Positions 1-11,627 are shown, counted from the stretch's first letter. The stretch: 64,000 nt of DNA from Cenococcum geophilum 1.58 (GCA_001692895.1 KV748215.1:62001-126000); one strand, 5' to 3'. The notes: generated from the sequence alone by a model not told the origin. Made by a program: numbers and translations.

Positions 1-1345
1 CTTCTTTCTTTATTAGTTACGTAAATGGTTTAATATCCTTTAACTATTGTACTATAAACCTCCTATAGTAATTATAAAACCCTAAAAACGATCTTAACTA
101 TATAATATTCTCTAGTTCTTACTAATTTACTATAGCCTTAATCTTCTTTAGATCTATACTAAGTTGGCCTAGTTTAATAATAAATTTAATAAAATCGGTC
201 TTTCTAGTAAAGAACTTATATTTCTTAATTGCTACTAGTATCTATTCTTCCTATAGTCTCTTTAAAACCCATTTAATGTATTCCCTATATTCTTTCTTAG
301 TTATTAAGTAGATAATAATATTATTAAGATATACNATAANAAATTNATNTAAGTNTTCTNCTAATATATTNTTAATNCGCTTNTNNAANNTTNCTAGNGC
401 GTTTATAAGNCNNAATTATATAACTAATAGTTTATATAGTCCTTCCTTTAACCTAAAGGCTGCCTTTTATTTATCGCCTTCCTTAATCCTAATCTAATAG
501 TANNCCTATCTTAGATCTATCTTTATAAAGATTTGCGCGTTACCTATCCTGTCTTAAATTTTACTAATTAAGGGTAAAAGATACCTATCCTTTCTAGTAA
601 TGCTGTTTAACTATTTATAGTTAATATATAGCCTTAGTTTACTATTCTTTTTTAGTATAAATAGTACTAGATAACCTGCTAATAACTATAATAGTCTAAT
701 ATATCCCTTTTATAAAATTTCTTAAATAAACTCCTTTAATGCTCTACCTTCTTCTTTAGTAAGCTTATAGATTAGAAAAATTTTTAAACTTATTTCTAGT
801 TTTAATTTTATCTTATAGTCCTATACTATATACTCTAACAGCTTTTTACTTTCTAGTAACTATAGTTTCTTACTATACTTATAGTATCTCTTTAGTATAT
901 AACTTAAGCCTTACTTAGCCTTTTTGTATATTGCTTTAACCTAGTACTATACTAACTTAGCTTGTTATTATATTTTGCGTTATTAAGTATTCTTAATATT
1001 AACTTAACCTATAACCTAATTAATCTTTAAATTATATTCCTATAACTAAGGCATTTCTAGTACTGCCTTATTATTCCCTAATAGTAATATATTAAAAGAC
1101 ATCTTAATTTATTTCCCTTTAATAGTTAGCTAAATAGGTCCTATTTTAAGATTAATAATCCCTCCTCTATAGTTTATTAGATCTCCTAAAATTGTAACTA
1201 ATAGGTAAGGGTGCTCCTTTTTCCTATATAGTAAACCTATTTTTTTAACTGCTGTTAGCGAGATATGGTTCCTTATTGCTCTACTATCTATTAATGCCTT
1301 AAACTATTAATCTTACCATTTAACTTATAAATTTAAGTATTATCC
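1..1345 (-). pseudogene. pol: A0 pol fragment: protease and reverse transcriptase, RIP-degraded
   Basis: The minus-strand translation shows the protease motif ALIDS (about 1300-1272) followed by RT blocks matching the other A copies: the [12 protein letters not shown]-like block, the Y(L/V)-NNII catalytic block and, near position 100, the QLKLFLxFYNY block that follows RT. Frames are broken by TAA/TAG codons at expected Gln and Trp positions. Scattered N calls at 335-420 fall in the RT core. RNase H, integrase and chromodomain lie left of the window. Confidence 0.85.
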
Positions 1346-4300
1346 TTAAATTCCTTTAAGGGTCTAAGGCTCTACTACTAGCTTCCTTAGGTTCCGTAGG
1401 CCTCTACTTTTCCTAACTATTAGCTACTTAATCCTATTTATACTTAGTCTAACTTTAGCTAATACTTAGTTTGCTTTTTATCTTTAATATACTATAGATA
1501 TATATTCTCTAGGCATTCCCACTACTATTATCTATTTAGGTATTATTCTATAAGGAATTTTTCTAGCTAAAGTATTAAGTCTTCTAACTCCTAAACTTCT
1601 ATTAGATGCTAGCTATATATATACTTAGCGTTTTAATACTTCTGTTCTTCTACTAGCTAATATATTCTTATAGGGTATTTCTAATACTTATCCTTTAGTA
1701 CTTGGTGCATACTATATATATTATCTATATATACGATCTATACTAATATATAATACGCTTAGTGCTTTAGGTTAACTTTTAGCTCGTCTTTATCCTTAAG
1801 TTTAAACCTTTATTATATTAATCTAAACGTTATAACTTTATTTGTAGGTACTAAGATACATCTCTCGCTCCTCTAGTCCTTTAATTATTCCTCTAGATCT
1901 TTTAACGTTATAATTAAGGCTCCTTTAATATAACTTATCGCCTTTTCTATAATTGGGTGGTTTTAGATAACTTTTTCGTCTAACTATATATAGAAATCTT
2001 CCCACTTATCACTGTGCCTTTGCCTATACCACTTTTAGTACAGCTACTAGAGTGTATACGGCTCGTCCGTAAGGAAGTATCTTTTTATTACTACGTTATA
2101 ATAGCTTTTTATATATCGTTCTTTGAACCTAGTTAGAATCCCTAAATCCTCTTTATTTTCTAATTTAGTAAGCCACTTAGCTTTTAGTATGCCTATTCTA
2201 GGCCTATTTGTAAGGGATATTATTGCGGACACCTCGGGTTGCCCTCAGGACAACCCCCGGACGCCCCTCGGATGGTCGCCGGTCACGTGCCGGAGGCACG
2301 TGCCCGTAGTATATAGTCTCCACGATCCCAGAGGCCTTACCTCCTCAAGGATTCGTCTCTCTCACCAATCTATCTTGTTCCAATCGTGTCCTTATAGCCC
2401 CCTGTCTACAAGATCCCCTCACATATTAGTGATTTTTTATATAGGTGCTCTATCCTTAGTACGTCCCAATATACTAGATCTCTTATTTAGTTTCTGTTCT
2501 TACTATATGGTAATTCTTACTCTAAATTCTTCTATAGTTTCTTTTCTTTCGCGTCTTATAAGTGGATCCTTAAAGTCTTCTTACTTCTTAATCTTCGTAT
2601 TAGCCTTCCGATCTTTAGGCTAAACACTATATTCCCCTAATAAGTCTTTTAGGTCTATATATCTGCCTCCTAGTCTAGTTGCTATTTATACCGTAGATTC
2701 TTTAATCTCGTTAATAGTCCTTATTTATGTCTTAAAGTCTTGGTTCCATAGGATTCTTAATCCTAAGCTCGCTTTTAACTTAAGCTTTACTCCTACCTTA
2801 GTCTAACTAGGCTTATTTAGTGTTCTTATCTTATCTTAAGAGTCTTAAATCTTACTTATCTCACTTTAAGAGTCTTATACCTATGGGAAACTCTATCCCA
2901 AGCTTATTTATATATTCTTAAACTAAGCTACTACCCTACTCCATCGGTTGCTGTCCATTATAGGTCCTTAGGTCTACCTTATTTTGTCTTAAAAATCTTG
3001 GTCGTCTCTTATCTTATCGTAAGAATCTTAAGCCTTTAGCCTTTTGCCTTTATTAAGTGCCGAAGTAGTTTACTGTCCTACTTCTCTTACGTCTTATAAA
3101 GCAATAGATATTATGTTTAGTGGGGTCTTAATACCTACTAATGTTCCCTATTTTATAGTGGAATTATTCTCTACTTCTTATATAATATCTCTAAGGTCTA
3201 TATGCTTCTAGTAAGCCGCCTTTGTTGCCTTATCGTTATAAAATGTTTCGCCTTTATTAAATTTATTATCCTTAATATCCGATCTATAAACTAGTTTATT
3301 AATTCCTCTATACTTTATAGATTTTAGCTCCTATAGCTAATAGCTTACGCCGTACTTAGCGTCTTTATAAATCTAGTATACGTTATTATAACAAAACGCG
3401 AAACTTCTAATTAAATATTCTTTTGTTCCTCGCAGCGTACTATTATCCCTCTATATATATATCTTCCGCTACTAATCTAGTTCCCTTTATTATATAGTAA
3501 CTCTAACCATTTTTATAATCCCTTATAAAATAACCTTATTTTCTATAATTTATATAAGCTCCGTCTTTAAACTATTAACTTTACTATAGAGTCCGCCTAA
3601 ACGTCTTCTACTACTAAGATCCCTAGTTTAGCCTCTATTCCTTAGTCCTATAATTACTAAATCCTTAACCTCTAGGTTTCTATAGTTTTTTACTCTATTT
3701 CTTATAGGCTCCTTTAGTACCGCTTAGGTTTATTAGCTCTACGCCATACTATAGTTTCTAATTTAGCTTTAGTTATTACGTACTTTGCGTCTTATACAAC
3801 TATAGAACTCTATTATAGCTCTTCTTAGCCTGTTCCCTCTAATAGATCTAATTATTAATCTTAATTACCTAATCTATTAAATCCTATAGGGTGTCCGTAT
3901 CTTTTATTAGGATAATTACGTCCTAGACTTTAGCCTTAAGTCCTTACTTATACTATACTATAAGCGCCTTATTATTCTACTCTACTTATATTACTAGCGT
4001 CTAGAACTATATTATATACTTAATTACTAAGGTTTATTGCATAATGTCTTATAGTTTTCTTTCCGCTATAGTTACTGCCTTTAGGTCTCTAAACATTTAT
4101 ATAAATCGCTCTATAAACCACACCTCCTAATTAGTGGTTGTTATTCCATTTACCTATATTTCCGTAAGGTAAGGCTTAAACTACTTAAGTGCTCTTCCTA
4201 ATAGGAATAGTCCCGTATAGGCTATTCGATCTATAGGTATTAGTAGCTTTACCCCTTCCTATATAACTTTAAAGTGTATTTACATAAGGAATCCTTAAAG

Positions 4301-4534
4301 CTTTAATCTTTCTCCTAAATACCTTTTAATCAATAGTAGCTTAATCCTTACCGCTCCTATCCTATTAACCCTTTTTTTTATTGCTGCATTGTTAGCTGTT
4401 AACTAGTTAACTATTTCTTATAGCTATCCGACCGTTACAGGTTGCTATAAGTTAGTATCTGCCATACTAGTGTCACCTGACCTTAAAGTAGTTACTACCG
4501 TTAATGGCGTTATGGTGGCTGCTTTTAGTGGTAT
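1346..4534 (-). pseudogene. gag: A0 gag and long linker region, RIP-degraded
   Basis: Homologous to the gag and linker of A1 and A2 on the opposite strand. The gag start corresponds to minus-strand 4534, where the ATG seen in A1 has become ATA. A CCHC-type region lies near 3540. From there to the protease runs about 2 kb of coding-like sequence that I cannot assign, including a block reading NRPRIGILKAKWLTKLENK around 2200-2130. A 215-bp solo LTR (2209-2423) interrupts this linker. Confidence 0.75.
2209..2423. repeat. GC-rich solo LTR inserted in A0
   Basis: A 215-bp block far more GC-rich than its surroundings. It begins TGTAAGGGAT and ends ATCCCCTCACA, an imperfect terminal inverted repeat with TG...CA ends. 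TATT flanks it on both sides (2205-2208, 2424-2427). The A1 homologue (around 23205) runs straight through this point, which gives the empty site. It contains a perfect hairpin CACGTGCC-GGA-GGCACGTG near 2285-2305. No internal coding region is attached, so it is a solo LTR. It still has many CpA/TpG dinucleotides, so it escaped or post-dates RIP. The superfamily is unknown. Confidence 0.75.
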
Positions 4535-4579
4535 ATTATTTAACTTTCTGTATTTAATACTATAACTAGATAGTAATTG

Positions 4580-5003
4580 TGTAACGGAACCTTATAGCAA
4601 GAACTATAATGGGCTTGTTATTAGGCTAGGTGTATAGGTAATGCAAATTAAAGTTAACAACGTAATAACAATTAGTGGAGTAGTTGCCTAATAGATTAAC
4701 TTTAATTATATCCTAAGAATTACTATAAGGAAGGAACTGTCTAGGTAGGGACTAAGGGTCCTTAAATACACAGCCGTACTCCTATAAAATCCTTCTTATA
4801 TATAATATACGTGTGCTCTATCTGCTTTATTATAGATCCTATAGATTATATAGATTATATAGATTACATTATATAACCTTAGCTACTATTCCTCGTTATA
4901 TAGTTCTACCGGTTCCATCCTAGACCGTGCCTAAATTAACCAACTAGCTTCTTCTGACTCTTCCCTAAGTAGTTATAACATTGTATTTAAAGTGTCCGTA
5001 ACA
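4580..5003 (-). repeat. A0 5' LTR
   Basis: A 424-bp LTR. In element orientation it begins TGTTACGGACxCTTTAA-like and ends CCGTTACA. It aligns along its length with the LTRs of A1 (11628-12052, 28127-28551), A2 (40633-41055, 50246-50668) and A3 (60043-60465), which are 423-425 bp. Differences are nearly all C/T or G/A transitions. Confidence 0.92.
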
Positions 5004-5337
5004 AATAACACTATTTATCTTATCTTTTAGCAGACTATTTCCTCTATATCTCTGCTTTTAGCTTCTATATCTCTAGCTATTCTTTTATAACTACTTTATT
5101 CTCTTTTTATAATATATTTATAAGTAATAGGATCCCTATTTTATCTCTATTAATAATACTAACTCCTTATAGTATTCTCTTATAATAGCTTAAGGTTATA
5201 CTACGCGTCCCTAAACCGGCGGCGGTGTTATTTTAGTGCCACCCTAAACCACCTCTATTACTCCTACGGTAATCTCTCTAAAGTGCTACCGTTATTACGT
5301 TTACGCGTTTACGCTAGACCTATCCTACGCCTATAAA

Positions 5338-5996
5338 ATGCCTTACTCTAGTAAAAACAAATCTAAGTATTCTTATTGCCGTAGTAGGAAAAAGACCTAT
5401 ATTCTAGTATTTTCTATTTTATCCTATTCTAAATTTTACTAATTATATTAGATCCCCGCTATCTATACGCGTAAGACTTATAAGCTTTATCGCGCTATCT
5501 AGGATTTCCGCCTATATTTAAATAGCGATAGATAGGGATAAAAGGTATCTACCCTTACTTATAGGCTCTTTAATTTAATAAGGGTTTCTATTACTATAGA
5601 GACGTAATAATCTTAGATATATAGTGTCTAAGAGCGTATATATAAGCAGCTTACCCTTATAAATAATAACATTTACACTCTTACGCGGGCCTTTTTAGCT
5701 AGGTAAGTTTCTCTAGTAATATATTTAGGAACTATACTAATTCTATTAGCTAATAGCTTTTAGATCCCTACTTAAATACTAATTTAGAGCCCAAAGATAC
5801 TAAGAATAGTAATAAATGTTTAGATAAATGTTCTCCTTACTAGTCTCCCGCCTATGCTAGTCCTTCTAATACCTATCGTTCTAAGAAGAATGTTAGTGGA
5901 AGTGCTAATGCTTCTAGGGATAGAGAAGCCGATAATACCATCGATAATAACGTTAAGATAGAAGAGGAGGCTCCCGTTACTGCTGCTAGTATTTAA
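5338..5996 (+). pseudogene. C1 antisense accessory gene, two exons, RIP-degraded
   Basis: It lies on the plus strand, opposite to C1 gag-pol, downstream of the chromodomain. Exon 1 is 5338-5702, a 47-bp intron is 5703-5749 (GTAAGT donor, ATACTAATTC branch-like site, TTAG acceptor) and exon 2 is 5750-5996, ending TAA. The spliced frame is 612 nt, 203 codons, identical in exon and intron lengths to the C2 copy at 57123-57781. The N-terminus is basic and Cys-bearing (MPYSSKNKSKYSYCRSRKKT), where several Tyr codons may be former Cys. The C-terminus is Ser/Asn/acidic and ends VKIEEEAPVTAASI. Internal stops are TAA or TAG. The function is unknown. The Cys-rich start recalls fungal zinc-cluster proteins, but that is inference. 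Confidence 0.68.
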
Positions 5997-6575
5997 GTTA
6001 TTATTTAGCTCTTTCCTTCTTCTTATAGAATAGCTTTATATAGTGCTTCTTGGGTGCCTCTAGGATACCCTATTATTAGGAATTAACTTTATACTTTAAA
6101 GATACCTTTATTCTAAGCTTTGGTGATAATTTATATAAAGGTAGTATACTATTATAATCCCCATATATAATAAACGGGTAGTATTCCTATAGGTGCTTTA
6201 TAATTTTTTAAAAATTTCGATTCTTTATAGGCTGTCCTTTTGCTCCTCTTTATACTATTAACTCTACTATATATCTCTAGTGCTAGACTAAATACTCTCC
6301 TTTTATCTTTAGGGGGTCCCTCTAAATCCCTAAGACCTTTTCTTATATTGCTACTACTTATTCTTAAACAGCGTCTTCTTTAGATAGTATCCCTAGTAGT
6401 TCTCCTATAAATTCTATAGTCTTCCCCTTATAGAGTTTTAGGATCCCTATTATAATAGCAAAACGTTTCCATTTTTAATGCCTATACTTAACCTTATAGT
6501 TTCAATTTATGGGGTCTTCCCTATTATCTTATCTGTGGTATATCTAAAACCGTTACTAAATCTTTACCTTTAGTC
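5997..6575. other. C1 non-coding remnant up to the D insertion
   Basis: It corresponds to 57782-58355 of C2, between the antisense gene and the chromodomain. I see no separate gene or RNA in it. It ends at TAGTC (6571-6575), which is repeated at 39928-39932 on the far side of element D. Confidence 0.6.
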
Positions 6576-6920
6576 TGTAAGGGCGCGAAGAGGCTTTAGG
6601 GAAGATTTAAAGGAATAATATAAATTCTATCTAAATCTAAGGGTATATAGCTCTCGCTAAGAACAAGACGTTACGTAAAGAAGAGAAGGGGAATAATAAG
6701 AGAATTGTATAATTAAATAGTTAGGGGCTTAGTGGTTAATGCGTGCGTATATATACACGCGGTCTTTAACGGACTTTAGTAGAATTTAATTAATCTAGCA
6801 GAATTTAGCAGAAGTTAATTAAGCTAGTAGAATTTAGCAGAATTTAGTTAAAGCGTTAGAATTTATCTGTTAAGTATTTTACTAAGACATTCCTACTATA
6901 ACTAGGCTAGTCCCGTTATA
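6576..6920 (-). repeat. D 3' LTR
   Basis: A 345-bp LTR matching 39444-39927 once the MITE there is removed. Plus-strand ends are TGTAAGGG and CCCGTTATA; the final ATA is a RIP form of ACA. It contains repeated 10-mers of the form GGCAGAAYTT (6795-6860). Confidence 0.9.
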
Positions 6921-7200
6921 GTACCCCCACTTTTAGCCGAAGGTCTAAATAATTTAATTTTAGTTAAGACTTATAACTTATTACGTATTATATTTTTGCG
7001 TTAAGTGGCGGTATAGGGTTTTACTAGTTCTAATTATTAAGTAGGCCAATTAGGATTTTCTATACCCAGTATAAAAAATTGCTATTAGCTTAGTTAAGGC
7101 GGTAAGCCAAACTAATATCTTTATAGTAGGTCTTAGCAAGGCAAATTTAACTAATTAGATAACTTTAACCGCTAGTTAAAGTTCCTTAATATCTTATATA
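6921..7200 (-). promoter_or_regulatory. D polypurine tract and hairpin-bearing 3' module
   Basis: Next to the LTR, the minus strand reads AAAAGTGGGGGTAC, a polypurine tract for plus-strand priming. Upstream of it is a hairpin: plus-strand 7046-7088 has CCAAT-GGATTTTC and AAAAAATTGCTATTAG arms. About 140 bp of this module aligns with F at 33030-33175, where the hairpin is almost perfect. Further upstream (near 7165) is AACTTTAACTAGCGGTTAAA, a decayed version of a palindrome in B. Confidence 0.65.
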
Positions 7201-8330
7201 TTATATAACCGTATTATAAACGTTATAATATATTTTAAGTTCTTATTATCGTTTTTTATATATTTATATTAAGCGGCAATTGTTTACCTTTATATTATGT
7301 CTATTTAGCTAGAGTAGGCCGCGAAGAATAGTCTTTATAAAATTCTTTTACTAAGGACGGCGCGTTAGCCTTAATCTAGTTATAGGTTTTTTAGGTTTAT
7401 ATTTTATATCCTTTCCACTTAATAAGAAGTTTAAATTGTTTAGATTATGTTTTCCATTATATATTATTAATTAAGTTAATAAAGTAAGAACCGTTACCGT
7501 TGTTAATAATTATAGGGGGTAGCGGCGGCACTTTATAAGTTAAAGGTTTACCTTTTAAAGGTTATAGTAAGCTTACGTAAAACGTTAGGTGTATTTTTAT
7601 TTTAGTTAGTAGTCTAAGCTTATAGGCGTATAGGCTTAGTTTTTTTAAAACTTAGTATAGGCCCGTAAACTTCTAATTAAGTTTCTTTAAGGGTCGTTAA
7701 GTCTTTAGGTTTTGTATATTTAGGTAAACTATATTACCTTCTTTAAAGTCCTATATAGGAGCTTATCCTTTATTTATATGCCATTTCTATACTATTTAAG
7801 TGTATATTAATTTACTTTATAATAGTTCTATTAACTACTTTATTTAATTAGCGAAGTTATACGCGTTAATTAACTAAATCCGTTTAATTGTGGGTCCTAT
7901 TATATTAATTTCGGGTTATAGTTTAAATCTAAGTTAAGGGTTTTGTTTATAGGTTACGTAAAACGGCGTTACGCCTATTAATACGTTTATTATATTATTT
8001 ATAGTAAACTTAGCTAAAGGCAGCTATTTTTCCTAGTCGTCTTATAGGTAGGAGTAGTATATTTATAGGTATTATGCTATAATTACGTTCGCAATTTTAG
8101 TTTAATTATCTATCTTTAGATAAAATACGGTTAAGAGTTATATTTAAATACTTAATTATTTATATAGAGCTTACTAGAAGTCTAAAACGAACTAGCTTCT
8201 ATAGTTAGATATTATTAAATTAGGAAGTCCGTGTAGCTTAAAGACGTACTTAATAAAATATTTGGCTACTAATATTGTATTAATTAAGTCTATAGGGATC
8301 ATATATTACATTTTCGTAAGATAGTTAACG
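7201..8330 (-). pseudogene. pol: D pol: integrase core, C-terminus and chromodomain
   Basis: Minus-strand translation gives the integrase core with VVDRLTKMRHMIP-like and KLHGLPNLIIS blocks near 8310-8200, then the C-terminal part. A chromodomain follows at about 7440-7330, reading KLLIKWKGY and NAPSLVKEFY. This is the pattern of chromoviruses, in which a chromodomain ends integrase and guides insertion to methylated-H3 chromatin. TAA/TAG codons interrupt at expected Gln/Trp positions. It is cut at 8330 by element E. Confidence 0.85.
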
Positions 8331-8335
8331 ACTAC

Positions 8336-8541
8336 TGTCGGAATATATGGACAGAGGTTATGTAGTTACGTGTCATCGACGTGTCGTCGTCGTGTCTTTG
8401 ATTAGTCATCCTTATGGTAACTAATTAACCCCCTACTTAGGCACTGCGATCCTTACGATCCTTTGCTTTCTACATTAAAAATAATAATTATTATACTATC
8501 TACGAACCGTAGCTACGTAATATTACCTTATATAACCAATA
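8336..8541 (+). repeat. E 5' LTR
   Basis: 206 bp, TGTCGG...CCAATA (from ACA). It is nearly identical to 10727-10932, with differences that are C/T or G/A. Confidence 0.88.
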
Positions 8542-8928
8542 CTGATTAGTGGTTAACTTCACTGTTATACTATAGAATAGTAAGGTATTCCACCAAGAAG
8601 AGACGAGCCACTGTACCAGTGCTACTCGTGCTAGAGGAAGCTGTCTTTTAAGGTTAGAACTGGTCCTAAACCTTAAATAGAACTCTTCCACGAATCTAAG
8701 GATCTAAAGGCCAGAACTAGTCCTGAGCCTTTTTTAGATTATAGATTCTTGCGTCCATTATACAGAACAATATGCTTTATAAGTCTTTGCGATTTAAGGC
8801 CAGAACTAGTCCTAAGCCCCGTAATCGCAGATTCTTGTCACGAACGCGTACTAGATGATAAATATACGTCATGAACGCACACTAAACGACAATCCCTATA
8901 CTAATAACACTTCCCTTCCTCCGAAAAC

Positions 8929-10240
8929 ATGGCTACGGCCATTCTAAATAACTGGAGAGACTCCTTACTACTAGGGGTAGCTGTGTACGCGAAACTTATT
9001 GATAAAGATTAGGACGAATTTACTATTAATATAATAACTTATACCACAAAACAAGTTAATGGCTTTCTTCTATACCGTATTCTATTTTACTAAAGTAGAT
9101 ACTACGCCAATTTATAGCTGTGGGAATATTTTAGGGAGGATTTTATAGGATAGACTGCCAACACCTAGGCACTTAGTAATATTTATATTATTTAAGATTT
9201 TCGAGACTTCCTTTAGGAGAAAGGAGTATTTGTTCCTATAGATGGGGGTAATATTAAAAACAATATTTAGAAGTAAGTTCTTAACGCAAAAGAAGAATAT
9301 AAATGGACTCTATAAGAGATTAAGCACCAAAAGAAGTTTAACTCTTAAGGGAATCCTAATAACGGATAGCCATAAGTAACACTATAGACAACCTTAGGCT
9401 ATCAAACACCTTAAGTTCCTTAGGCTGCCGTATCTTAACCCGTACCTTAAGCTCCGTAACAAGCTCCGCAATAAGCTCTAAAGCAACCTCCACAGCAAGA
9501 ACCTCCGCAGTAACCTCTGCAGCAACCTCCGCAGCAATCTCCGTAAGAACCTCCGCAAGAACCTCCGCAAGAACCTCCGCAGCAACCTTCGCAACAACCT
9601 CCGCAGGAACCTCCGTAGCGACCGCAGCAGCTATACATACATATACCACCTAAACTAGCCGTGCCTAGTATGGAGCAAGGACCTAGGCAAGGACCTAGAT
9701 ATAGTAAGGAGGTAGCTATAATTGTAGAGATCTATATAGATAATAAGTTGTTTATAGCTTGCTAGGGAGTTCCTGCCTATAGAATTGCCGTCTTAAATCC
9801 TGGAGAAGACTTGTCTTAGTTAATTAATAAGTTATAGCCCTTAATCGCTACACGGGAGAAGGAACACCCTAGTTAAAGAGTATATACTACCTTCTTTATG
9901 GATCGCCGCTACTATAATTAAGATTAAGCTCCGTCCTACCAGCAATCTCCGTAATAAGCCTCTACTTCTCTATAAATATTTAATAAGCTTTAGAAGATCT
10001 AGCGTAGAGGGGAATTTTAAAACTCCTGTAGTTCCCAAGGTAGCTATAAAGGTGGCTACTAGCGTAATCCAGACAGGAAGTTCTTATGGAGGGTACCGTA
10101 AAGGATAGGTAAAGAGAGAGTAATATAGGGGGGAAGTGGTTAGGACGGTATAGTTACGCAGGCAAAGTAAAAAAAAGAATTACTAGAAGTACTATTGGAG
10201 AGCTTACCTTATAGATGGTTGTTAGGGCCATTAACGATTC
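8929..10240 (+). pseudogene. gag: E gag-like protein, RIP-degraded
   Basis: The frame opens at an ATG at 8929 (MATAILNNWRDSLLLGVAVY). The N-terminal third is hydrophobic and helical. A Pro/Gln repeat region follows (9440-9640), made of a 12-bp unit coding PPQQ and PPQE. A basic C-terminal part follows (GSYKGGYxRNPDRKFLWR). Stops within the frame are TAA/TAG at likely Gln codons. The 3' boundary is uncertain: the first in-frame TGA is at 10582. No catalytic domain is present. I call it Gag-like from its position after the 5' LTR and its composition, not from a recognised family motif. Confidence 0.55.
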
Positions 10241-10726
10241 CGCTAGCCTAGATAGGCTTATACCTATATTACTGTTATAGGACACCCCGTAATACCTTAT
10301 ACACGCCTACCTGTTTCTACCACAATATTTGCAATATCCGATCTGTAATATCCGTAATATCTATAGCAATATCCGCAATATCCGTAACGATATCCGTAAC
10401 GCCTACGAACTAACCCTATACTGGCACCGCACTGCTATATAACAACGACTATAAGTACCGCACCGTACTGCTATATACTATTGACCAACCGATAGTACCA
10501 ATACGCCTGCGATCTACTGACCAAATGATTGTGCCTATACGCCTGCGATCTACCGACCGACTAATAGACAAGCTCTGTGCTTGACCACTATCACTACCGC
10601 CGCTGATACCGTACTACTACCCGAATAGACCTTTACTGCTTCTACCTCCAGCTAAACTGATACCTTGCTACCTTGCTGCCTTGCTGCCTTCCTGCAGCAC
10701 CATAAGCATAAAAAAAGAACTGCTAG
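10241..10726. other. E 3' untranslated region with short direct repeats
   Basis: It contains runs of related phrases such as CCGTACTGCTATATA, and ATATCCGTAA/ATATCCGCAA units at 10330-10390. It ends with the purine-rich tract before the 3' LTR. I see no gene. Confidence 0.5.
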
Positions 10727-10932
10727 TGTCGGAATATATGGATAGAGGTTATGTAGTTACGTGTCGTCGACGTGTCGTCGTTGTGTCTTTAATTAGTTAT
10801 CCTTATGGTAACTAATTAACCCCCTACTTAGGCACTGCGATCCTTACGATCCTTTGCTTTCTATATTAAAAACAATAATTATTATACTATCTACAAACCG
10901 TAGCTACGTGATATTACCTTGTGTAACTAACA
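10727..10932 (+). repeat. E 3' LTR
   Basis: 206 bp, TGTCGG...CTAACA, followed by the TSD ACTAC (10933-10937). Confidence 0.88.
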
Positions 10933-10937
10933 ACTAC

Positions 10938-11627
10938 TATAATATTTATAAATCTATTACTATTAGGCAAGTTAACTATAAAGTTAATTAAGATATTGCG
11001 CTATCTTTGCATTAGAATTAGTAGTGGTTAAAGTACTCCTTGCTTCTTTATATAAGAGGTCTTTCTATATATACACATCCTATATGCTTAAATGTATTTT
11101 TATACGTAGTTGTATATTATAGGCTAGTAGTATACTTATTAAACAATCTTATAAGTCTTCGCACGGCTAGGATATTTTACTATTAGGAAGTTGTGTATAA
11201 ATCTAAGTATCTTAAATTGTAAAGGTTTGGAATTTGGAACTACTATCTTCTATTAATAGTATAATCGGTTATTTTAAATTTTACATTTAGCGAGTATAAT
11301 ATCCTTATACTATTGTTTTTCTATTTAAATTGCTTTTATTATATCTATTATCTATATATTATTCTTATATTCGTATTTTATTAGCTTATTAATTTCTATT
11401 TCCTATTTATTAACTTCTAATTTATTTTTATTAAGCTCCGTATTTAGGAATATAGGGCGTAGTTTCTTAAAGTATTTAAAGGGTAGCAGAATTTATAGTT
11501 AATTTATAATTTGTTTATTAGAGGCGTTTATAGATAAGTTCTATAATTATTATATTAATAAGTTAGGCTTCTAATTAAGTTTGCTAGGTTGGTATATAAT
11601 CTTAAAGTTAAATTATAAGAGGTATTC
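10938..11627 (-). pseudogene. pol: D pol piece between RNase H and integrase core
   Basis: Minus-strand continuation of D pol between A1 (right) and E (left). In a Gypsy pol this is the end of RNase H and the HHCC zinc region of integrase. RIP has eroded it too far to see the zinc ligands. The right edge carries TATTC (11623-11627), the A1 TSD. Confidence 0.6.

Larger units (their letters stand above)
1..5003 (-). mobile_element. Ty3/Gypsy chromovirus family A, copy A0 (cut by window start)
   Basis: Minus-strand Gypsy element entering the window inside reverse transcriptase and ending at its 5' LTR (4580-5003). It is collinear with copies A1, A2 and A3. Reading on the minus strand from right to left gives gag, CCHC region, a long unassigned segment, protease (around 1300) and RT (about 850 to 1). 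It sits in element C1: the sequence just right of it (5004 onward, aataacac) matches C2 at about 56785. The other flank and the 3' LTR lie outside the window. RIP is heavy and no long frame survives. Confidence 0.9.
8336..10932 (+). mobile_element. Non-autonomous gag-only LTR retrotransposon E
   Basis: It has 206-bp LTRs at 8336-8541 and 10727-10932, both starting TGTCGGAATATATGG, with TSD ACTAC at 8331-8335 and 10933-10937. The 2185-bp interior holds one coding-like region (gag-like, 8929 onward) and a purine-rich stretch before the 3' LTR (CATAAAAAAAGAACTGCTAG). It has no protease, RT or integrase motif. It interrupts D integrase. The superfamily is not determined. RIP is milder than in D and A. 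Confidence 0.85.

Noticed and set aside
2123-2623. 166-aa plus-strand open frame
   Set aside because: It runs through the solo LTR and antisense to A0 coding, so it is a chance frame over a junction.
9356-9649. Val/Ala/Glu and Cys/Gly-rich minus-strand frames
   Set aside because: Antisense shadows of the Pro/Gln repeat in the E Gag-like gene.
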